From positions 1 through 58,178 of the forward strand of contig JAFGDS010000084.1 of the NCBI GenBank assembly GCA_016931995.1: a stretch of DNA of 58,178 nt, given 5' to 3'. A program made the position numbers and the translations under genes. Source of the DNA: Pirellulales bacterium. Lineage in GTDB: Bacteria; Planctomycetota; Planctomycetia; Pirellulales; Thermoguttaceae. Under the pieces are notes generated by a model. That model ran no database searches. It was not told the DNA's origin and saw nothing but the letters and a program-made list of their open reading frames with translations. Each line of letters begins with the position of its first letter. Within the stretch, counting starts at the first letter, position 1. Shown here in pieces: positions 40,923 to 49,959 of this stretch.

Positions 40923-43900
40923 TCAGGCCGTGTCGTCTTTTTTGTTGGAAAGGTCTTTTTGCACGTGCTCGATGTATTCTCGAATCCGGTCGTCCAGCGA
41001 GTAACGACCGAAGCCTTCCTCTCCGCGCGCCTCCATGATTCGTTTGAGGTTTGTGGCGGCTCGGTTCAGTTCCTCATCCACGGCGTCCTGCGACGCGCCA
41101 CCCGATGGCAGTTGGCAATCGCGAAACATCTTTGTCAACCTAGCCATCCGGAAAGGATCCGCCACAATCAACTGGGCGGCGTCCCGCAACGTCTGTGTGC
41201 AACGACCTTGTTGCTCGCAACGCGGCTCGTGGCAGAACCGCGCCGCTAAAACCAGATTCTTGTGTGTGCATACTCCCGGGCTCATCCGGACAAGGCACAA
41301 GCAGATTCTCATCTGGAGTTCGTACATGAGGGTCCACCACCACACGTCTTTGCGCTGACCTTCGTCGAGGCTCACCCGAGCCCGGTCCAGACAGCACACG
41401 GCGTCTTCCAGAAACGCCAGCGACGTCTCTTCCTTTCCATCCACTATGGCCACTTTCTCGCCGTGGAGAAGGTACGTCTCCGCGCGACGAAGATCGGCAA
41501 CGGCGCGGGCAACGCTGTCGTTGCGCCTGGGACTATGCGCGAGATATCCAGATGCCTCGTTGAGGCGTCTGTGGGCCTCGTAGAAGCGGTCGAGTGTGGC
41601 CATCAGAACGCCGTACAGCGTTCGAAGGTATGCGTTTTCGACCTGAAGGAAATCATGATCGTCGACGTACCGCATAATCTCGGTGCCGAGCACGTACATG
41701 ACCTCGCTATACTGTCGACGCTTGACGCATTCCTTGTTGTGAGTCGTTCCCACGGCCGCGCCGGCGCTCGCTTGAGTAGCCGTCGGGCACTCGTTCGCCT
41801 GCGCAATGAGCATCTCCAGAAACATGTAACGTCTGACGGCGCGAATGGCAAGTTTCAGCAGATCGGCGTCCTCCTTTCGCGATCTGGCCCAGGCGCGTCC
41901 CATCCTGCGCATGTCGTGCACGCTGTAGCCTTGCCACAAATGGGTGCCCGGCGCAATCTCGGGAAACCCAAGCTGCCTGAAGAGGTCGTGCAATTCGTCT
42001 TCCGCCCGACCATAGGAGCGAAGTCCCGTCAGGATGACCGCCTTGTAGTACTTGGCCTCCAACGACAAGTAGTCGCGTCGGGCCAATCGCCGTTCTCCGT
42101 CTTGCCCGGAGTCCTGCGGTGAAGCGAGAATGACGTCGTGCAACTGCTCGTTGATGCGGAAGGCCATCCGGAAGTCGGCCGCTTCCCTCGCAAAATCCCT
42201 AAGCGCGTCCGCGCACATGCGGGCCAGCTCGGCCGCCCTGCGCAGCTTCACGCGCGCGATGGCCTGGGCGATCTGCCGGACTAGGTTGCACGAGGCCGTG
42301 AAATACCCGCAGGACACGATCCGCTCCTTGGCCAGCTTCAGCGTCGTGATCGCCTCGATGAACGCCGTCTCCTTGATGTGCTCCGGGTCGCCACACTCGT
42401 CGCCGGTGGTCGATCGGTCGGCGAATTCGATGCAGCACAACCTGTGGTAGAGCGATTCCAGCGCCGCCAAAGGATCGTTGGAGGAACGGAACAGCTTCAC
42501 GTACCAGTCCGCAATGCCTTGGTGGCATTCCGCCCGGAGCCCCTTCAATCGCGGTTCTCTCTCTTCCAGCCGTTTGCGGAGGCCGTCTCGGACGTTGCGA
42601 TGCATCCACGAGAAACCACCCGGCTTGTCGCGAAGGGCGCGACGTTCTCGAAGCTCACTTATCCAACGCGTCCCATCTTCGGCCCTGGTCTCGTCGTTAT
42701 CCTTACCCTGCGATAAACGGTTCGGAGCCTTGATGAGCCCCCACGAGCACAGTGCTGCCCAGTGCCGGGAATGACGAAACAGGGTGAAGCCGTAAAGGAA
42801 CCGCTCCCTGGCAGCTACCCGCTCGCCTCTGTCCCACCGTGCGGCTTCACTCTCGCAAGGGTCCGATGTGTCGAGCCATTCGCATACGTTGGACTGGATC
42901 GTGGCGGTGTCATCAAAGGGTAGTTTCCGAAATCCAATCCGGTCTTTGTTCGCCATCTTCATGCGTGCAGGAATCCGCAAGGCGCCCTCCCCGTCGACCG
43001 ACCGTGCCATGACGACAACAACGACGTCTGCAAGCCACTCAGCGTTCTCTTTCTTCAGGGTAGCAAGGAACGACCAGAACGTCGCAATCTGACTGGCGCT
43101 CCATCGTGAAGACGGTTCATGACCCTCCGCAACGCCGGGTATCTCAGGCGATTCCCAACCCGCAGATTGCCCCGGCCCATCCCGTCCATTCAAAAAGACC
43201 ACAAGCTTGCGGTGAGACCCCCCCACCAATTCGGCGAGCCGGCCGCGCCACTGTTCGGGCGTGATCTCGGGATGAAACGGGCCGGGAGGAGACACGCTGA
43301 CATTCCTGGCAATCTCTGCTAGAACGGCAACAAATAGGTCCCCCGGACCGAGGAAATCGTCCAGCTCCAACCAAACGCAGTGATACCGCCGGGCCAGGCG
43401 GTCCCAGGCCGCCGAACAAATCGAGGACACACCGTTCTTGCCATCGACGACAATCACCCGAGAGGCGTTCGAAGAAGGCGCGTCCAATTTGGCTGCGACT
43501 CGCTTTTCGAGTTTCCTTGTGAGTTTCTTAGCGGCGTCGTTGTCGCGCCCCGTGTTGGGTGGATATGGATCCGCTGGAACACGGCAGAAGGCGGGATAAT
43601 CCGCTCCCGCTGGCGGAAGGGAGTTATGAAGGCGCTGATACAACTGAAACAACAGGAGACCGATATCGGGACAGACCACCACATGCAAGCGGCCGCCCAA
43701 GTTCTTAACTTCCTTGAACTCGCTTGTGACTTTCTTCTCCTCGTTTGGCCCGAAACACACCCAAAAGACGTGGACTTCCTTGAAGCTCTCTAGTGAAAAC
43801 CTCAGGAATCCCATGGTCCGCTTCTCGCCGCACGAGGCGCCAAGCACAAGCAGGTGCTTCCTCGCCCGCGGCTTGTCGTCCGGTGCCGTCTTGGGAAACG

Positions 43901-44735
43901 AGCCAAAATACTCGAGAAACGTCTCCTTCTCACGGAGCTCTGGATCATCAAACAGAGTCTTATCCGCACGCAGGCCAAACCGACCGCCGTGGAGCTTCAC
44001 GATCGCCGGACGCCTCAAAACCAATCTCGGATCGGGCAATCCAGCGCTTCGATGCACGTCAAACGGGGCAAGCGGCATACCCTGTCCGAGAAAAGCGTCT
44101 TCCGCGAGAGTGTCGAAGTTCGTCGTGAGGATCGTGCGGATTCGCAACGTGTCGGCCAGATGGGCCAGCATAACGTGCCCAAAACTGGGTCTCCGCGCCG
44201 ATGATATCAGATGGGCGAAGAAGGAGTCGATCACGCGCTCGTCGCGGTGGCCCACCATCGAGCCCGAATTGAACAGGCGCGAAAGACCCTCCATCCCAAG
44301 CCGCCAGTCCGAAAGCCCGTTATCCGCGTCTACAGGTTGATCTATCTCCGCCTCTAGCTTCTTGAGAACGTCTATTCCCTCCTTTGCCGCCGGGCTCTTT
44401 GAATCGCCGTTATTAAGATGGGAAATCACTCCCTGGCATTTCTGCTTCAGCCTTGTAAGATCACCGTCCCCTGCGATCGGTCTTTTCACCACCGCGAAGG
44501 GCGGCCAGTCCCAGGAATGAGGATCGGCATTCTTATTTAGGGCTTCTTTCAAACAGAAGAGAAAGTATCTCGCGAACTTGTCCGCCGTGGGTATTCCCGA
44601 CGGCACGGAGATCCCGCTTCCAAGCATGGGCATGAATCCCCAGCCTTTCGCCAGCTCCCCCTTGATGGCATCGAGGAAATCTTCGACGCGTTTCCAGTCG
44701 CTTGAGACTCTGTCGATTGAACTTGAGTTGTCCAT
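40923..44735 (-). CDS. SIR2-domain / degenerate STAND-like / helical-repeat protein (candidate antiphage)
   Basis: A 1270-residue protein with no signal peptide. Residues 1-320 form a SIR2_2-type NAD-binding domain: PMLGSGISVPSG (34-47), TTNFDTLAED with the catalytic-type Asn206, VKLHGG with His249, and LLVLGASCGEKRTMGF. A central NTPase-like domain (about 400-650) has a Walker-A-like VVDGKNGVSS without the Lys and a Walker-B-like KLVVFLNGRDG. The remaining 600 residues are helical, TPR-like repeats, probably a sensor. The order effector-NTPase-sensor is that of Avs/STAND defence proteins, where SIR2 destroys NAD+ to stop phage. Codon use is visibly less GC-rich than in neighbouring genes. 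ATG was chosen over GTG nine bases earlier. Confidence 0.75.
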   Translation of the reverse strand: MDNSSSIDRVSSDWKRVEDFLDAIKGELAKGWGFMPMLGSGISVPSGIPTADKFARYFLFCLKEALNKNADPHSWDWPPFAVVKRPIAGDGDLTRLKQKCQGVISHLNNGDSKSPAAKEGIDVLKKLEAEIDQPVDADNGLSDWRLGMEGLSRLFNSGSMVGHRDERVIDSFFAHLISSARRPSFGHVMLAHLADTLRIRTILTTNFDTLAEDAFLGQGMPLAPFDVHRSAGLPDPRLVLRRPAIVKLHGGRFGLRADKTLFDDPELREKETFLEYFGSFPKTAPDDKPRARKHLLVLGASCGEKRTMGFLRFSLESFKEVHVFWVCFGPNEEKKVTSEFKEVKNLGGRLHVVVCPDIGLLLFQLYQRLHNSLPPAGADYPAFCRVPADPYPPNTGRDNDAAKKLTRKLEKRVAAKLDAPSSNASRVIVVDGKNGVSSICSAAWDRLARRYHCVWLELDDFLGPGDLFVAVLAEIARNVSVSPPGPFHPEITPEQWRGRLAELVGGSHRKLVVFLNGRDGPGQSAGWESPEIPGVAEGHEPSSRWSASQIATFWSFLATLKKENAEWLADVVVVVMARSVDGEGALRIPARMKMANKDRIGFRKLPFDDTATIQSNVCEWLDTSDPCESEAARWDRGERVAARERFLYGFTLFRHSRHWAALCSWGLIKAPNRLSQGKDNDETRAEDGTRWISELRERRALRDKPGGFSWMHRNVRDGLRKRLEEREPRLKGLRAECHQGIADWYVKLFRSSNDPLAALESLYHRLCCIEFADRSTTGDECGDPEHIKETAFIEAITTLKLAKERIVSCGYFTASCNLVRQIAQAIARVKLRRAAELARMCADALRDFAREAADFRMAFRINEQLHDVILASPQDSGQDGERRLARRDYLSLEAKYYKAVILTGLRSYGRAEDELHDLFRQLGFPEIAPGTHLWQGYSVHDMRRMGRAWARSRKEDADLLKLAIRAVRRYMFLEMLIAQANECPTATQASAGAAVGTTHNKECVKRRQYSEVMYVLGTEIMRYVDDHDFLQVENAYLRTLYGVLMATLDRFYEAHRRLNEASGYLAHSPRRNDSVARAVADLRRAETYLLHGEKVAIVDGKEETSLAFLEDAVCCLDRARVSLDEGQRKDVWWWTLMYELQMRICLCLVRMSPGVCTHKNLVLAARFCHEPRCEQQGRCTQTLRDAAQLIVADPFRMARLTKMFRDCQLPSGGASQDAVDEELNRAATNLKRIMEARGEEGFGRYSLDDRIREYIEHVQKDLSNKKDDTA

Positions 44736-45055
44736 CTGCCGCACGCCCCCGTATTCAATTGCTCAACCACGTTTTGCCTTTCCGCGTTCGCGACCGCTCC
44801 GTGCCCGTCACAAGCACTAAAGCGGACAGCATGACGGCAGGATATGCCCACCGCTATCGTCACGTCAACTACTCTATGGCATGCGATTCCCCACACTGGC
44901 GGGGTATTCCAGCCGGTTTTCGGAAAGAGGTGTTCCGATGAGAACGAGTACACCCGGCGTGAATTATTATGATGACGGATCGGACGGGCGAAGATAGTAT
45001 GTCCTGATGGCACAAACGGCGGACTATCACGAGGCCAGACGAGGCAACGCAGGTT
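44736..45055. other. Divergent intergenic region, AT-richer
   Basis: The region holds the upstream regions of the SIR2 gene (minus) and the FAD oxidoreductase (plus). I see no gene, no repeat copy and no clear promoter pair; TTGAGCAATTGAATACG ahead of the SIR2 gene is only weakly promoter-like. Confidence 0.4.
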
Positions 45056-48013
45056 ATGAAGCGCGCAACCCGATGGATGTGGCTGTTTGTATACCTGGCG
45101 GCCTGCCCAACGATGGCGGCGGACGCGGGGAGCCGGCCCGCGCCGAGTGTGAACGAGTCGGCCCGGACCATCCCCATCGTTCACGACGTGGACGTCGTGG
45201 TCGTCGGCGGCTCGACCGGCGCCGTGGCGGCTGCGGTCGCGGCGGCCCGCGACGGGGCGATGGTGTTTCTGGCCGCGCCGCGACCTTATCTGGGCGAGGA
45301 CGTTTGCGCGACGATGCGACTTTGGGGCCCCGCCGGCGAGGATCCCGGCACGATGGCAAAAGCCTTGCTCGGCGAGGATGCGCCCGCGCGGCCCATGGAC
45401 GTCAAACGCCGCCTCGACGACGCCCTGTTGGCCGCGGGCGTGCAATTCCTCTACGGCTGCCAGCCGACCGACGTCTTGCGCGACCCGGAGGGGAATCTGG
45501 CGGGCATCGTCATGGCCAACCGCTGCGGACGGCAAGCCGTCCGGGCGAAGGTCGTCATCGACGCCACCGCCAGGGCCACCGTCGCGCGCCTGGCCGGCGC
45601 GCGGTTTCGGCCTTATCCGGCCGGGCCGCAAGTCTTTCAGTGGATCGTCCTTGGTGGCCAACCCCGGCCGGGCGACGACGGCGCCGTCGCGCCGCTTGAC
45701 GAACCGCCGGCCGAACACACGGCCTTCCGATACACGCTTGCCATGCTCTCGATCCCCATGCCCGACGGCAGCTTCGCCGCCTTCGCCGAAGCCGACCAGG
45801 TCGCCCGCGATAAAACGTTTAACCCCGGCCAGACCGACTCCTCGGAAACCGTGTTCCAAGTGCCTCCCGATGCCATGCGCGGGCAGGCGACGTCCCACGG
45901 CGCATGGCCCGGCGCGAGGCAAATCGATCTGGGCGCGTTCCGGCCGGCCGGCGTGGACCGCGTCTGGGTGCTCGGCGGATGCGCCGACGTGGACCGCGCG
46001 TCGGCCGAAATACTACTCCGACCAGCCACGTTGATCGCCATGGGCCAGCGCGTGGGCAAGGCCGCCGCGGAGGAATCCAAGAGGCTGGCCAAGCCCGAGG
46101 CGGTGGTCGTCGCCGGCGATCCGCCCAGCGCCCAGGCCGCGCCGGGCGACGTGGGCGAGTTGCTCGGTGGCGTGCGCGCGACCCAACGGGAACTGCCCCT
46201 GGCCCAGTCGCCGGCCAGGGCCCTGCCCGTCTGGGGCGAGTACGACGTGGTGGTCGCCGGCGGCGGCACGTCCGGCGCGCCGGCCGCCATCGCCGCGGCC
46301 CGCCGGGGCGCCAAAACGCTCGTCGTCGAGTATCTGCCGGCCCTGGGCGGCACGGGTACCCTCGGCGGCATCAACCGTTATTGGCACGGCAACCGCGTCG
46401 GCTTCTTCGACGAAGTCGAGCGGGGCGTCGCCGCCATCGATGCCGTTATCCCCGCGCTGGGCAAGGCCGAATTCTGGCGGCGCGAGTGCCGGAAGGCCGG
46501 AGTGGACGTGTGGCTGGGCGTCCTGGCCTGCGGCGCCGTCGTCGATCGCGGGACCGTCAGGGGCGTCGTCGTCGCCACGCCGCAGGGCCGCGCGGCCATC
46601 CTGGCCAAGGTCGTCATCGACGCCACGGCCAACGCCGACGTGGCCGCCGCCGCCGGCGCCGACTGCCGCGCGCCCGATGGCGGCGAGCTGGCCATGCAAA
46701 TGGCCGGCGTCGCCTTCCGGCGGCCCGCCGAGATGCGCTGCAACACGGCCTTCACCTTCGCCGACGACACCGATCTGGTCGATCTCTGGCAATCCGTCGT
46801 CATCGCGCGTCGGCGCTGGGCCTCGGCGTACGACCTGGTGCAGCTCGTGCAAACCCGCTCTCGGCGGTCCATCGTGGGCGACCTGACGCTCACGCCGGTC
46901 GATCAGCACGCCGGCCGCACGTTCCCCGATAGCGTCGTCCTCTGTTACAGCAACTACGACAAATACAACTTCGCCGTCCACCCGCTCTACCTGATCCGCT
47001 CGCCCGACAAGGGTCTCCTGATCTGGTCGTACGTGCCGTATCGCTGCCTGCTGCCGAAGGGCCTCGACGGCATCCTCGTCATCGGGCTGGGCAAGAGCGC
47101 CGACTGCGACACGATGCCGATCGTCCGCATGCAAGCGGACATGCAAAACGAAGGCTATGCCGCCGGACTGGCCGCCGCGATGGCCGCCGGCGAGGACAAG
47201 CCACCCCGCTCCATCGACGTCCGCGCGCTGCAACGGCAATTGGTCGACCTCGGCAACCTGCCCGGCATCGTGCTCGAGGAGAACGACTCGTTCCCGCCAA
47301 GCCGCCAGCGCCTGGCGGAGGCCATCGACCGGGCCGGCGTGCTCGGCTACGACGACCTGGCCATCATTTTGGCCGCCGATCGCGCTGAAGCGCTACCGCT
47401 TCTGGGGGCGGCGCACGAGCGTTCGACCGGCGAGGCGAAGCTCGCCTACGCCAAGATCCTCGGCGTGTTGGGCGATCGCGCGGCCGCGCCGACGCTCGCC
47501 GAGGCCGTCCGCGCGGCCGCCTGGGACGAGGGCCAAAACGTCGAGCCCTTGGGCAACGTCGGCGGCGCCTACAGCGAGATGGACCTGCTGGTGATCGCGC
47601 TGGGGCTCACCCGCGACCCGGCGGCCGCGGCGCCCTTGATCGAGAAGCTCGGCCAGCTCGACCCCCATTCGCCCTATTCGCACTGCCGCGCGATTGCCGC
47701 GGCGTTGGAGACCCTCGGCGACCCGGGCGCGGCCGAGCCCTTGGCCGAGCTGCTCCGCCGCCCCGGCATGACGGGCCACGCGATCACCACGATCGACCAG
47801 GCCGAGGCCGCCTTCGGCGCCGGCGAGCCGCGCTCCAACGCCCACCTGAACGAGCGTCTCCGCGAACTCGTCCTCGCCCGCGCGCTGGTCCGCTGCGGCG
47901 ACTGGCAGGACCTCGGCGCCCGTATCCTCGACGATTACCGCGCCGACCTTTGCGGCCATTTCGCCCGCTACGCGGAGGCGGCGCTTCGCGAGCCGAAGCG
48001 GGGAGGCGAGTGA
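45056..48013 (+). CDS. Exported double FAD-dependent oxidoreductase with HEAT-like tail
   Basis: A 985-residue protein. A signal peptide (WMWLFVYLAACPTMA) is followed by an FAD-binding Rossmann domain of the FAD_oxidored type (DVDVVVVGGSTGAVAAAVAA), a second complete FAD domain (about 395-700, DVVVAGGGTSGAPAAIAAAR and PALGGTGTLGGINRYW), and HEAT-like helical repeats (about 780-985). This family is strongly expanded in planctomycetes and its substrates are unknown; oxidation of sugars or cell-wall-related compounds is a guess. The cofactor would be exported folded (Tat) or bound outside, but no twin-Arg motif is seen. Confidence 0.85.
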   Translation: MKRATRWMWLFVYLAACPTMAADAGSRPAPSVNESARTIPIVHDVDVVVVGGSTGAVAAAVAAARDGAMVFLAAPRPYLGEDVCATMRLWGPAGEDPGTMAKALLGEDAPARPMDVKRRLDDALLAAGVQFLYGCQPTDVLRDPEGNLAGIVMANRCGRQAVRAKVVIDATARATVARLAGARFRPYPAGPQVFQWIVLGGQPRPGDDGAVAPLDEPPAEHTAFRYTLAMLSIPMPDGSFAAFAEADQVARDKTFNPGQTDSSETVFQVPPDAMRGQATSHGAWPGARQIDLGAFRPAGVDRVWVLGGCADVDRASAEILLRPATLIAMGQRVGKAAAEESKRLAKPEAVVVAGDPPSAQAAPGDVGELLGGVRATQRELPLAQSPARALPVWGEYDVVVAGGGTSGAPAAIAAARRGAKTLVVEYLPALGGTGTLGGINRYWHGNRVGFFDEVERGVAAIDAVIPALGKAEFWRRECRKAGVDVWLGVLACGAVVDRGTVRGVVVATPQGRAAILAKVVIDATANADVAAAAGADCRAPDGGELAMQMAGVAFRRPAEMRCNTAFTFADDTDLVDLWQSVVIARRRWASAYDLVQLVQTRSRRSIVGDLTLTPVDQHAGRTFPDSVVLCYSNYDKYNFAVHPLYLIRSPDKGLLIWSYVPYRCLLPKGLDGILVIGLGKSADCDTMPIVRMQADMQNEGYAAGLAAAMAAGEDKPPRSIDVRALQRQLVDLGNLPGIVLEENDSFPPSRQRLAEAIDRAGVLGYDDLAIILAADRAEALPLLGAAHERSTGEAKLAYAKILGVLGDRAAAPTLAEAVRAAAWDEGQNVEPLGNVGGAYSEMDLLVIALGLTRDPAAAAPLIEKLGQLDPHSPYSHCRAIAAALETLGDPGAAEPLAELLRRPGMTGHAITTIDQAEAAFGAGEPRSNAHLNERLRELVLARALVRCGDWQDLGARILDDYRADLCGHFARYAEAALREPKRGGE

Positions 48014-48123
48014 TATTTCGCGGAAACGAACGACGGCGACCGAAAGGGCCCAAAGCTGAAAACGTCGAGCCGGTTTGACGGCATTGAGAGGAACATGCGT
48101 TTTTAATCAAGGAGAAACCAGAC

Positions 48124-48261
48124 ATGGGCGACAAGGGAAGCAAAGACAAGGGCAAAAGAGAACATCAGAAAAAGGCCCAGCGTACTCCAGCGGAAAAACG
48201 AAAGCTGAAAAGAGAAAACAAGCAGAACAAGAAAACGGGCGGAACGAGCTTCGGCCAATAA
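48124..48261 (+). CDS. Small basic protein, 45 residues
   Basis: A short gene with a strong AAGGAG eight bases before its ATG. The product starts MGDKGSKDKGKREHQKKAQR, continues TPAEKRKLKRENKQNKKTGG and ends TSFGQ. It is highly Lys/Arg-rich, disordered and cytoplasmic. I recognise no family; similar short KGK-type proteins turn up in planctomycete and proteobacterial genomes without known function. Nucleic-acid binding is possible by charge alone. Confidence 0.7.
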   Translation: MGDKGSKDKGKREHQKKAQRTPAEKRKLKRENKQNKKTGGTSFGQ

Positions 48262-48345
48262 TAGTTATGATATCGTTTATCCGCGCGACAGCGCGCTCTA
48301 CCACCGTGGCCATTTGCAAGGACTGACCGAGAGCGTCCTCGCGCC

Positions 48346-49959
48346 TCACATCTGCCTATATCGCGGGCCTTCACCGCCCTCGGGCACGTTCCAAGAGATA
48401 TTCTGATGGGGGCATTTGACCGCGCACGACCCGTCGTGCATGCAGTTGGAGGGACTTAGGAGGATCTCCCCGTCCTTGAGGCGGTAGACCTGCCCTGGGC
48501 ATAGGTGCACGCAGGGGGGCACGCCGAATTGGTCGATGCATTTTCTGCAGAGCCCGGGCTCCTTGATGCGAATGTGGGAAGGCTCGTCTTCTCGATGGAT
48601 CGTTCCGGAAAGACTCGTGAAGGTCGCCTTATCCATCATCCCCGCATCATAACTTCTGTTGAGCTCGAAGTCGCGTCTCGTGCATGCGAAGTCTTTCTCG
48701 ATCTTCATCTTGAACGGAATAGAACGCTGAACTCTGGACAGCGGCGCTCCCAGATAGACGCCCCACCTGAACACCTGCCGGAAATTCCTCGCGCGGCGCA
48801 TTTCTTTCAACACGTGATTGGCGGCGAGATTCCGCGAGTACTGTTGCAGCGTTCGTTTCGAGAAGTCGTCGCCGAGAACCGCCTCGAATACCGCGTCGGC
48901 GGCGGCGATTCCCGAACGGACCGCGTTGTGGAGCCCTTTGATTTTCTCCATGTTCACGAAACCCGCCGCGTCGCCGATCAGCACCGCGCCGTTGTGAAAG
49001 AGCTGGGGCAGGGAATACAACCCTCCCTCCGGGATTGTTTTGACGCCGGTCGAGAGGACGCGTCCACCGTCCAGGAGCGACGCGATGAAGGGATGCGACT
49101 TGAGGATTTCCAACTCGCCCTGGGGATTCAAGTCCTTGTATTTCCAATCCAGCCCGAGGATCAAACCCACCGCGACAAGATCATTGCCCATGCTGTAGAG
49201 AAACCCGCCGCCGAACACGTCGGATTTAAGGGGGAACCCCAGTGTGTGAACGGCGCGGTCGTCGCCGAAGGCATTGCCGTGTGGTAGCTGCACGACCTGC
49301 TTCACGCCGATGGAATAAACCTGCGGATTGCCCGCGTTCGAAAACGTTTCCGTGAATTGTCGGGACAACACGCCACGCGATCCGTCGCTCAAAACGGTGA
49401 CTGGGGCAAAGATGGTTTCGCCCGCGGAAAAATTGGTTTTGGGTTTTCCGTCAGGTTTTAGCCCCAAGTCGGCGAGCTTCACGCCGCGCACTTGCCCCGA
49501 ATCCATCAGAAGGCTGCTTGCGGCGAAACCCGGATAAACCTCAACGCCTTCCTTTTCGGCAATCGCGCCAAGCCATGCCACGAGCCTCGACACGGAGACG
49601 GAATAGTCCCCCTTGTGGCGCATCGGCTCGGGAACGAGAAAAGACGGGAACCGGATCGCGCGTCTTGTGGTAAGGTAATAGAGTTCGTCCCGCTCGATCC
49701 TTGTCATTTGTTTCAAGATCGAGCTCTCTTCCTCTCGCCAGCCGGGAACGAGTTCGTCGAGACAGGCCGTTTCAAATACGGCGCCTGACAGATTGTGATA
49801 GCCAAGCTTGGCGGCCTTGTCGATCACGACGACGGGATCGTCGCGCGACGCGGCGTTCAGTTTGCGTTTCAGACGGATCGCGCACGCCAAACCCGCCGGG
49901 CCAGCGCCCACGATCAGGACTTTGATGTCGCGAGCATCGCGCGCGGTTGTTTTTTGCAT
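48346..49959 (-). CDS. Electron-transfer flavoprotein:quinone oxidoreductase (ETF-QO)
   Basis: A 537-residue membrane-associated flavoprotein: N-terminal FAD site KVLIVGAGPAGLACAIRL, GYHNLSGAVFE, the FAD-binding GAVLIGDAAGFVNMEKIKG, then a C-terminal ferredoxin domain with Cys in CRKCIDQFG, PPCVHLCPGQVY and NCMHDGSCAVKCPHQN for a [4Fe-4S] cluster. It passes electrons from ETF to quinone. GGAGG is five bases before the ATG. Its 5' end overlaps the fused ETF gene by 46 bases, so the two are made together. Confidence 0.93.
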   Translation of the reverse strand: MQKTTARDARDIKVLIVGAGPAGLACAIRLKRKLNAASRDDPVVVIDKAAKLGYHNLSGAVFETACLDELVPGWREEESSILKQMTRIERDELYYLTTRRAIRFPSFLVPEPMRHKGDYSVSVSRLVAWLGAIAEKEGVEVYPGFAASSLLMDSGQVRGVKLADLGLKPDGKPKTNFSAGETIFAPVTVLSDGSRGVLSRQFTETFSNAGNPQVYSIGVKQVVQLPHGNAFGDDRAVHTLGFPLKSDVFGGGFLYSMGNDLVAVGLILGLDWKYKDLNPQGELEILKSHPFIASLLDGGRVLSTGVKTIPEGGLYSLPQLFHNGAVLIGDAAGFVNMEKIKGLHNAVRSGIAAADAVFEAVLGDDFSKRTLQQYSRNLAANHVLKEMRRARNFRQVFRWGVYLGAPLSRVQRSIPFKMKIEKDFACTRRDFELNRSYDAGMMDKATFTSLSGTIHREDEPSHIRIKEPGLCRKCIDQFGVPPCVHLCPGQVYRLKDGEILLSPSNCMHDGSCAVKCPHQNISWNVPEGGEGPRYRQM

